Positions 1 to 5,108 of a stretch of DNA of 7,348 bases are shown here, one piece after another. The stretch is from Brevundimonas sp. (GTDB lineage Bacteria; Pseudomonadota; Alphaproteobacteria; Caulobacterales; Caulobacteraceae): positions 1-7,348 of the forward strand of contig JALAGW010000318.1 in NCBI GenBank assembly GCA_022712235.1. The letters are read 5' to 3'. The notes below the pieces were generated by a model, which had not been told where the DNA came from, searched no databases, and saw only the letters and a list, made by a program, of their open reading frames with translations. Position 1 is the first letter of the stretch. Every line of letters begins with the position of its first letter. The position numbers and the translations under genes are program-made.

Positions 1-6
1 AGGCGG
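1..6 (+). promoter_or_regulatory. Ribosome binding site of the TPR-glycosyltransferase gene
   Basis: AGGCGG lies at the very edge of the window, 7 bases before the ATG at 14. It supports that ATG as the start rather than an upstream start outside the window. Confidence 0.55.
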
Positions 7-13
7 CAATCTG

Positions 14-2194
14 ATGACAGCTTCCAAATGGCTGGCCCGCAGCTATCGCAAGATCACGGGCCGTAGGCCGCCGCCGCCGCCGCCAACGCCAGCCAATGAA
101 GCCGTCAAGGCTGCTGCGGCGGGCGACGCCGCACGTGATCGACAGGATTGGAATGAAGCGGTCCAGCAATACGCTCTGGCTCTGGCCCTTTCGCCCGACA
201 ACTGGCCCATTCGCGTTCAGATGGGGCATGCCTTCAAGGAAGCCGGTCGCTGGCCTGAAGCCGAAGCGACATATCGCACAGCCTGCTTTAACAGGCCGGC
301 CGACAGCGAACTCAGACTGCATCTGGGACATGTGCTCAAGATGCAGGGCCGTCGCGACGAAGCGATCGAAGCCTATGTCGAAGCTCTGCGCCTGGATCCT
401 GAATCCAGGCTCGCGCGAAATGAGCTGATCGCCGTTGGCGGCCGAAATTTCCTGCCGGAAAGTCAGTATGGGCAAGCCGCCATCACCCAGGGCCTGTCGC
501 GCATCAGCGGAGTTCTGGAACAAAATCTTGAAGCGATCCGCGACTGGGTCAGCGTCTCAACCTATCCGGTAGAAGCCTACGACAGCTTCCGGCGTTCATT
601 CCCTATCCAGCCGCCTCCGGCCGCTGGAAGCCGCCAAAGTCTCACGGTGTTGATCGAAGCCGGGGGCGCGACGCCATCGTCGGTGCGCCTCACCCTGACC
701 AGCCTGCTGGATCAGCGTGACACCGAATGGACGGCGATCGTTCGCGCATCCGCCGCCTTGCAAGAACATCCCGTATCGAGCTTCGCTCGCCAGGACCCCC
801 GCATCGCGTTCGTCGACCAGGCGCCTGCCAGCACAGCGGCTCTGCTCACGACGGACCTGGTGCTCATGACCGAGGCGGGCTGCCGGCTGGACCGCGAGGC
901 AGTGGGGTGGTTCAGATACGCTTCAGCCCGCACAAAGGCTCACGTGATCTACGCCGACCACGATCACCACACGCACGATTGGCGCTACGGAGAAGTCCAC
1001 AGCGCTCCGGCGTTGCACTCGATGCCGGATATACGCGATCAAGAAACGACGCCTGAGCCTCCCCTCAGCCTCCTGGTCGACCGTGGCGCGCAGTCTCTCA
1101 TGTTGGAGGCTTTGGACGCAGACCTGGGCGCTGACCAGCGTCGCAAGACGCTGGTCGCCTCACTGCGAGCTGCGCTGCCAGTCGCTCACCTGCCACGTGT
1201 TCTGAGCAGTCGGAGAATCGCCGAGGACTTCACTCCGGCCCAACCCTCGATGCTCCCTGCTGCGCGCGCCGTCGCAGAACTAACGGGAGACCGAATTCTC
1301 GTGGTTATACCGACCCGTGACCAAGCGAGCCTGCTCGAGGCCTGCCTGGATAGCCTGAAAAGGCGCACAGCCCAGCCTCAGGACGTGGATGTCCTCGTGC
1401 TCGACAATCGCAGCGCGGATGCCCAGACGCTTTCGCTTCTGTCCGAGCGGGCTGAAAGCGGCGATATCGAGGTTCTTCCCTTGGATGAGCCTTTCAATTG
1501 GGCGCGCTTCAACAACCTCGCGGTGGCCGGTCGCAGGCACGACATCCTTGTTTTCGCTAATAACGATATTGAATTTTTGACCGACGGCTGGGACCACGTG
1601 GTGCGCGTGGGATTGTCCGATCCTAAAGTGGCGGTCATGGGTGCAAGACTTCTCTACCCTGACGATACTGTCCAACACGCCGGCGTGGTCATGGGAGCTG
1701 ACAGAGGGAGGCCGGTGCATGAGGGTCTGGGCGCTCCGTCCCTTGCAGGCGGCCCCCTCAACCGCTGGCGTCGCCGGCGACAGGTCACTGCGGTCACTGG
1801 TGCGCTGATGGCCGTGGATCGCATCGCCTTTGAACAAGTCGGCGGCTTCAACGAGAGGCTGGCCGTGGGCTATAATGATATCGATCTGTGCATGCGCGCC
1901 CGAGCGGCTGGTCGGGTTGTCCTTTATGAGCCCGCGCTGGAAGCCATCCACCATGAATCCAAAACGCGCGGACGCAACGATGACGGCGCGAAGACGTCAT
2001 GGGATGATGCTGAGTTGAGCGATCTGCATGAGGATTGGAGCGAGGCGCTGTTGGCAGATCCTGGTAAAAACCCTCAGTGGGTTTCATCCCATTCGCGAGC
2101 TTTCGACGGATATCGGGACCTCAGCCTGAGCCAGGTGCTGGAAAGCCTGGATCAAAGCGCCTTGGCCAATCCCTGGGCCGTGGCGAGAGCATAA
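14..2194 (+). CDS. TPR protein with tandem family-2 glycosyltransferase domains
   Basis: Probable cytoplasmic glycosyltransferase that adds sugars to a surface polysaccharide (O-antigen, capsule or protein glycan); donor and acceptor cannot be read from the sequence. Seen in order: a basic start with six prolines (residues 19-24); about three TPRs (about 28-132), e.g. the segment ending AIEAYVEALRLDPES; a degenerate GT-A module (about 210-400) keeping YADHD (313-317), comparable to the YSDED of related enzymes, and the linker LPRVLSS, but lacking the usual QDYDL-type acceptor motif; then an intact GT-A module (about 427-650) with VVIPTRD, LDNRS (about 462), FANNDIEF (NND 516-518, the DxD equivalent), VTGALMAVDR and GYNDIDLCMRARAAG. 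No membrane segment is evident. The ATG is preceded 7 bases upstream by AGGCGG. The sulfotransferase gene follows after 73 bases, probably in the same transcript. Family call is firm; the exact pathway is inferred. Confidence 0.92.
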   Translation: MTASKWLARSYRKITGRRPPPPPPTPANEAVKAAAAGDAARDRQDWNEAVQQYALALALSPDNWPIRVQMGHAFKEAGRWPEAEATYRTACFNRPADSELRLHLGHVLKMQGRRDEAIEAYVEALRLDPESRLARNELIAVGGRNFLPESQYGQAAITQGLSRISGVLEQNLEAIRDWVSVSTYPVEAYDSFRRSFPIQPPPAAGSRQSLTVLIEAGGATPSSVRLTLTSLLDQRDTEWTAIVRASAALQEHPVSSFARQDPRIAFVDQAPASTAALLTTDLVLMTEAGCRLDREAVGWFRYASARTKAHVIYADHDHHTHDWRYGEVHSAPALHSMPDIRDQETTPEPPLSLLVDRGAQSLMLEALDADLGADQRRKTLVASLRAALPVAHLPRVLSSRRIAEDFTPAQPSMLPAARAVAELTGDRILVVIPTRDQASLLEACLDSLKRRTAQPQDVDVLVLDNRSADAQTLSLLSERAESGDIEVLPLDEPFNWARFNNLAVAGRRHDILVFANNDIEFLTDGWDHVVRVGLSDPKVAVMGARLLYPDDTVQHAGVVMGADRGRPVHEGLGAPSLAGGPLNRWRRRRQVTAVTGALMAVDRIAFEQVGGFNERLAVGYNDIDLCMRARAAGRVVLYEPALEAIHHESKTRGRNDDGAKTSWDDAELSDLHEDWSEALLADPGKNPQWVSSHSRAFDGYRDLSLSQVLESLDQSALANPWAVARA

Positions 2195-2256
2195 AACTCG
2201 GCCGACCAGGCGACGAAGCTCCGCTCTTCTCGTAAAGGTCGCTACTGGGTGAAGTC

Positions 2257-2263
2257 GGAGGAA
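2257..2263 (+). promoter_or_regulatory. Ribosome binding site that decides the GTG start
   Basis: GGAGGAA is a near-perfect Shine-Dalgarno sequence ending 4 bases before GTG 2268. The ATG four codons later would be 16 bases away, so the GTG is preferred. Confidence 0.7.
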
Positions 2264-2267
2264 CATC

Positions 2268-3896
2268 GTGAAGCAGGCCATGCTGGTTTTGGGCATGCAC
2301 CGGAGCGGCACTTCGTCCGTCGCCGGCGCCTTGGCTCATCTGGGAGCGAGCGCTCCAGCCACGCTGATGCCCGACCACCCAGACAATCCAAAAGGATACT
2401 GGGAGAGCCTGCCGCTGGTTCACGCCAGCGACCGAATTCTGCAGTCGGCAGGTTCCTCCTGGAGCGACTGGCGGCCCATAAACCCAGGCTGGCGCAAATC
2501 CGTTACTGGGAAAGCTATGGCAGGCGATCTGCCAGAGCTCATCGCCGCCGAGTTCGGCGGGCGGCCGCTGATCACCTTCAAAGATCCCCGGCTGTGTCGC
2601 CTCTTTCCCATCTGGGATGGGGCGCTCAAAAGCTCGGGCTATCAGCCCCTCGTTCTGACCCCTCTGAGGTCGCCCATCGAGGTCGCGGCATCCCTGTCGA
2701 AGAGGGATGGCTTCAGCGAAACGAGAGGCCTTCTTCTATGGCTGCGCCATGTGCTTGACGCTGAAGCGGCCACCCGGCAAACGCCCCGACATTTTCTTTA
2801 CTGGTCAGACTTCCTGAACGACTGGAGAGCCGAACTTTCTCTCGCAACCGAGCGATTGGGCGCGAGTCTTCCGGGTTGGTCAGATTTTACCGCGGAGGCC
2901 GTCGATACATTCCTTGACGTCAAGCTTCGTCGCTCGGTGCATGATCGTGAGATTCCTTCCCACGCTCCTGAATGGATCAAACTGGCGTGGGATGCTTTCA
3001 AGGTCCTGCATCAGGATCCCACGTCCAACTCAGCGCAGACGACGCTCGACAACATTCGCGCCGAGTTCGACCGCACTGTCAGAATTTATGGCCCGGCCTT
3101 GGCCGGTCTCGAGGGTGAACGCCTCAACTGGAACGTCGAACTCCAGACGGAGGTGGAAGCCCTGAAATCTCAACTGGCCGTCGCGTGTCACGAACGCGAT
3201 AGTCAGATGATGGCGCGAGCCGACACCGAGGCTCTGCTGCACACCTACATGGCCAAGGCGAATGAGCTCGAGCAGGAGCGAGACGCCTGCAGGCTTGAGG
3301 GCGAAGTCATCACACGACGCCTGACGAGCCTTGAGGATGAACTTAAGGAGACGATCAGCGCTCAGCGACAAGCCGAAACCCAGATCGCAGACCTTGCACG
3401 CCAGCTTCTCGAACGCGATGAAGCCGACAAGCAAGTCGCGCTGGAAGTTGAAAACCTGCGTCGCCAAGCCAGCGACCAAGCGACGAACCACGCGTCGGAT
3501 CTGCAGAGCGCGCATCTGACCATCACCTCGCTCGAAGAGGAAAAACAGTCTCTGTCAGACGCCTTGGCCGGGCTAACGCAGGCGCTTGCTGAACTTCAGT
3601 CGTCCTGCGCAGATCATGTGCGGACCGAGCAGGATCTCCTGTCGCGCCTGGAGACCTCTAACGCGCGGGAGCTTCAGCTCCTTGCGGATATCAAGGTCCG
3701 CGACGCTCAGGAAGCGGAACTGCTTCAGAATCTCACCCGTGAGCGCGAAGCCTCAACGCAAGCTGTGGCGGGCTTGGAACGGGAACTGCGGGCCATGCAA
3801 GAGGCCGAAGCCGCTCGCCTGGCCAGCAATCCCCTGCGTCGTTGGCTCAAATCGTCTCCGCCAGAAGCAAAGCCCGATCTTGGGAAGGCGAACTAG
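2268..3896 (+). CDS. Sulfotransferase family protein with long C-terminal coiled coil
   Basis: Likely transfers sulfate from PAPS to a glycan or other acceptor; the substrate is unknown. The N-terminal domain (about 1-280) carries the 5'-phosphosulfate loop GMHRSGTSS (residues 9-17), KDPRLCRLFPIWD (from 105) and the 3'-phosphate motif LRSPIEVAASL (133-143), as in bacterial sulfotransferases next to polysaccharide genes. From about 285 to 520 the chain is nearly continuous heptad-like coiled coil rich in E, Q, A, L and R, then a short basic tail NPLRRWLKSS. Such coiled coils and NPLRRWLK-like tails occur in multidomain glycan enzymes where another transferase follows; here the protein ends at once, so a truncated fusion is possible. 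Start: GTG at 2268, 4 bases after GGAGGAA; the in-frame ATG at 2280 is too far from that site. It probably forms an operon with the preceding glycosyltransferase. Its stop overlaps that of the convergent small gene. Confidence 0.88.
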   Translation: MKQAMLVLGMHRSGTSSVAGALAHLGASAPATLMPDHPDNPKGYWESLPLVHASDRILQSAGSSWSDWRPINPGWRKSVTGKAMAGDLPELIAAEFGGRPLITFKDPRLCRLFPIWDGALKSSGYQPLVLTPLRSPIEVAASLSKRDGFSETRGLLLWLRHVLDAEAATRQTPRHFLYWSDFLNDWRAELSLATERLGASLPGWSDFTAEAVDTFLDVKLRRSVHDREIPSHAPEWIKLAWDAFKVLHQDPTSNSAQTTLDNIRAEFDRTVRIYGPALAGLEGERLNWNVELQTEVEALKSQLAVACHERDSQMMARADTEALLHTYMAKANELEQERDACRLEGEVITRRLTSLEDELKETISAQRQAETQIADLARQLLERDEADKQVALEVENLRRQASDQATNHASDLQSAHLTITSLEEEKQSLSDALAGLTQALAELQSSCADHVRTEQDLLSRLETSNARELQLLADIKVRDAQEAELLQNLTREREASTQAVAGLERELRAMQEAEAARLASNPLRRWLKSSPPEAKPDLGKAN

Positions 3897-4093
3897 GCCG
3901 CTTCAGCAACGCCGCAAATCAGTTTCTGGACCTTGGCGACCTTGTCCCGGACGTGCTGAAAATCAGCGCCCGCGGCCCCCTTGAGCCAGATCAACGTGCC
4001 CTCGCCACCTGCTGGCATGAAGGCGGCGACAGATTCGCGCCGGACAGTAAAAGCGTAGCCGTCCTGGCGCGTGAAAGTGACAAATTCGTTCAC
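3893..4093 (-). CDS. Small FlbD-like beta-fold protein, hypothetical
   Basis: A 66-residue protein of unknown role. The body reads NEFVTFTRQDGYAFTV, then a variable turn, GTLIWLKG, DFQHVRDKVAKVQKLI. This follows the layout of small FlbD-type proteins (F.LTR.DG..F.V ... GT.IWL ... DF.VRE.V..V..LI), usually 60-90 residues. I judge this resemblance by eye; FlbD itself regulates flagellar genes, but no such role is shown here. Start chosen: GTG at 4093, five bases after GGGGG. An ATG at 4162 is in frame and would add 23 mostly hydrophobic residues, but it has no ribosome site and those residues fall outside the family pattern. The gene converges on the sulfotransferase gene and its TAG shares the CTAG at 3893-3896. 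Codon use in this frame is G/C-rich at third positions, which favours coding. Confidence 0.55.
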   Translation of the reverse strand: MNEFVTFTRQDGYAFTVRRESVAAFMPAGGEGTLIWLKGAAGADFQHVRDKVAKVQKLICGVAEAA

Positions 4094-4130
4094 GTGAACC
4101 CCCGTTATCCAAACCCAGGGAAATAGCAGA

Positions 4131-4186
4131 ATACACAGGCGCTTCAAGCCCAGGAGTTGCATGGCATTACATATATTCAGGCGCTT
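4131..4186 (-). repeat. Pair of short direct repeats upstream of the FlbD-like gene
   Basis: On the minus strand AAGCGCCTG followed by two variable bases and TAT occurs twice (4186-4173 and 4144-4131): 12 of 14 bases identical, with a 42-base period, close to four helical turns. Both copies lie 38-93 bases before the GTG start at 4093, where an operator or promoter would be. The repeat is short and could be chance. Confidence 0.3.
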
Positions 4187-4272
4187 ACAGAGGAGAACGT
4201 CTCAAAACTACGGGTGACGCTCAGCCTATCTTTTTCTTCTCAACAGCGCCGTATATCCCTCGCACTGTTTCG

Positions 4273-4332
4273 GTCTTCGATATGATCGTCGCCTAGGCCT
4301 CCAAGCAGAAGGTCATCGCCCAGGCCGCCCGG
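4273..4332 (-). pseudogene. Relic of RTX calcium-binding nonapeptide repeats
   Basis: Read on the minus strand, this stretch translates to P followed by GGLGDDLLLGGLGDDHIED, two adjoining copies of the RTX nonapeptide consensus GGxGxDxLx. Such repeats bind calcium in type I-secreted haemolysins, proteases, S-layer proteins and adhesins. The frame is closed by TGA immediately upstream (4335-4333) and again downstream (4242-4240), so no intact gene remains. Further upstream, in another minus-strand frame, 4403-4377 reads DVQKGDLID. This resembles the DFxxGxDxIDLS segment usually found at the C-terminal end of RTX modules, which would imply at least one frameshift. The nonapeptide match is good; that it is a decayed gene, rather than chance, is inferred. 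Confidence 0.5.
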
Positions 4333-4484
4333 TCACTCCGCAATTATGAGCAACACCAGCCCGGGCAGGCGAGCGCATCTATCAAGTCCCCCTTCTGGAC
4401 ATCTCGCACGTTCAATGATCGCCACGCCGACAGCGCGCCATTGCCTGCTGGACGGAGGCTACTCCAGGCACCGCTTGCGAACGC

Positions 4485-4715
4485 CTATTCGCGCGGTGAG
4501 GACCCCAGACCAAGCGCTGCATCGAGATAATCGCCGCTGAGCTTCGCGAGACGGCCCGCCACTTCCCGGTCGCTCAAATTGGCTGGGATAAGATCGTCCA
4601 ACCGATCCTGAAGGACTTGGACCAGGGCGGCGGCGCGTTCACCGGTTCGCCCTAGCCCCCTCAAGTCCGCAAGAAGGTGCTCGATTTCGGCATCGGAAGG
4701 CAGGCGGTATGACAT
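4485..4715 (-). CDS. Small helical protein, unknown function
   Basis: A 76-residue reading frame that I do not recognise. It begins MSYRLPSDAEIEHLLADL and is predicted by eye to be almost wholly alpha-helical, acidic and leucine/alanine rich, with three helices (about 7-20, 24-42, 48-66) and no cysteine, signal peptide or membrane segment. The pattern SDxEI...L..DL and SDREVAGRLAKLSG suggests a compact helical bundle, perhaps a protein-binding module. Third codon positions are fairly G/C-rich, which favours real coding. The ATG has no clear Shine-Dalgarno sequence. Its first 55 bases overlap, in another frame, the tail of the upstream zinc-knuckle reading frame; that tail is probably not native, so the overlap may be secondary. 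A chance open frame in GC-rich DNA cannot be excluded. Confidence 0.5.
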   Translation of the reverse strand: MSYRLPSDAEIEHLLADLRGLGRTGERAAALVQVLQDRLDDLIPANLSDREVAGRLAKLSGDYLDAALGLGSSPRE

Positions 4716-5035
4716 GGCTCATCTTGACCAAGAATTTGCAGATTCTGGAAGCATCTGGCCAGCAGGCAAGGCAGGTTGGTTACAATGCAGGACAGCGTCG
4801 GAACCGAGCAGAGGCCGGTAGCCGCCCGTCGGAGGCCTTGGCCACCGCCTGTGCGGCCAACCGCCTTGCTGGTCCCCTCGCACACCGGGCAGGTCTCGCC
4901 GGTCGTCAGCGCGCCGATCCCCTGAGACTCAGGGCACAGGCTAGCGTCGGGATGTTGCGGAGACGCCGGATCCGTCGGGTCGACCGGACCGAGGTCACGG
5001 TCGTCGATCTCTGCGGGGGCGATGGACGGGCTCAT
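4661..5035 (-). CDS. Degenerate CxxC zinc-knuckle small protein, probably decaying
   Basis: The first 65 residues resemble small alphaproteobacterial proteins with a DnaJ-like paired CPxCxGxG knuckle: an acidic start (EIDDRDLGPVDPTDPASP), then CPESQGIG (34-41) and CPVCEGTSK (49-57), ending in GGG (63-65). In the usual pattern both halves read CPxCxGxG. Here the second cysteine of the first pair is serine (S37, TCT where TGT would give Cys), glycine 56 is serine, and position 40 is isoleucine. One zinc ligand is therefore missing. Relatives that I recall stop just after the GG(G/A) end; here codon 66 is CAA (4840-4838), one base from TAA, and the frame runs on 59 residues of low-quality, Cys-rich sequence into the next gene. 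I infer a decaying gene with lost stop. Function of the family is unknown. It is divergent from argB. Confidence 0.5.
   Translation of the reverse strand: MSPSIAPAEIDDRDLGPVDPTDPASPQHPDASLCPESQGIGALTTGETCPVCEGTSKAVGRTGGGQGLRRAATGLCSVPTLSCIVTNLPCLLARCFQNLQILGQDEPCHTACLPMPKSSTFLRT
4728..4748. repeat. Imperfect inverted repeat before the 76-residue gene
   Basis: CCAAGAAT and ATTCTGG flank a 6-base centre, giving a 7-bp stem with one bulged base. It sits 13-33 bases upstream of the minus-strand ATG at 4715, where an operator or 5'-leader hairpin would be placed. The arms are short and the role is unknown. Confidence 0.25.
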
Positions 5036-5036
5036 G

Positions 5037-5050
5037 GGGGCAAACGCCCC
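5037..5050. repeat. Short inverted repeat at the start of the zinc-knuckle gene
   Basis: GGGGC and GCCCC flank AAAC, a 5-bp GC stem one base upstream of the minus-strand ATG at 5035. It lies in the 73-base gap between the divergent zinc-knuckle gene and argB and would fold in the leader of the former. Confidence 0.3.
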
Positions 5051-5086
5051 ACCGCCGCCCCGGTTTCGTCGTGACAGGCGCGCCCT

Positions 5087-5106
5087 TGGCCGCTATCGAG
5101 CGGCCA
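5087..5106 (+). promoter_or_regulatory. Hairpin directly before the argB start codon
   Basis: TGGCCGCT and AGCGGCCA form a perfect 8-bp GC-rich stem around the loop ATCG; the right arm ends 2 bases before ATG 5109. The only Shine-Dalgarno-like bases (GAGCGG, 5098-5103) lie in the loop and right arm, so a folded transcript would hide them. It could be a translational control element or a DNA operator. It is too close to the start, and lacks a T-run, to act as an ordinary terminator. No experimental link is known to me. Confidence 0.5.
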
Positions 5107-5108
5107 TC

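Larger units (their letters stand above)
4094..4484. other. Gene-poor stretch with an RTX relic
   Basis: About 390 bases without a convincing intact gene on either strand. It is more A/T-rich than its surroundings in parts (for example near 4167-4177 and 4230-4240). It holds the short direct repeats at 4131-4186 and the RTX-repeat relic at 4273-4332. A 64-codon open frame on the plus strand (4346-4540) has no recognisable protein features and runs antisense to the start of the next minus-strand gene. I see no terminator with a GC stem and T-run. Confidence 0.6.

Noticed and set aside
78..98. CCG-triplet run in the glycosyltransferase gene as a possible unstable repeat
   Set aside because: It has only about five uninterrupted units and encodes a proline linker; too short to argue for phase variation.
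1280..1954. A 224-codon minus-strand open frame inside the glycosyltransferase gene
   Set aside because: It lies opposite the best-conserved catalytic module and has no features of its own.
2195..2267. Possible terminator or promoter between the two large plus-strand genes
   Set aside because: I see no GC stem with a T-run and no convincing -35/-10 pair; the gap is short enough for one transcript.
2249..2758. A 169-codon plus-strand frame overlapping the start of the sulfotransferase gene
   Set aside because: It is Arg/Ser-rich, has no motif, and competes with the frame that carries both PAPS-binding motifs.
4291..4298. GCCTAGGC palindrome as a possible protein-binding site
   Set aside because: It lies within the RTX-repeat codons (GG-L-G) and is explained by them.
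4346..4540. A 64-codon plus-strand frame in the gene-poor stretch
   Set aside because: There is no ribosome site, its composition is Arg/His/Pro-rich, and it overlaps a better minus-strand candidate.
4709..5074. A 121-codon plus-strand frame upstream of argB
   Set aside because: It is antisense to the zinc-knuckle frame, whose CPVC and EIDDRDLGPVD patterns are recognisable.
5022..5108. An extended argB N-terminus from ATG 5022 or 5034
   Set aside because: The 29 extra residues are Pro/Arg-rich and unlike any acetylglutamate kinase that I know; ATG 5109 gives the normal length.
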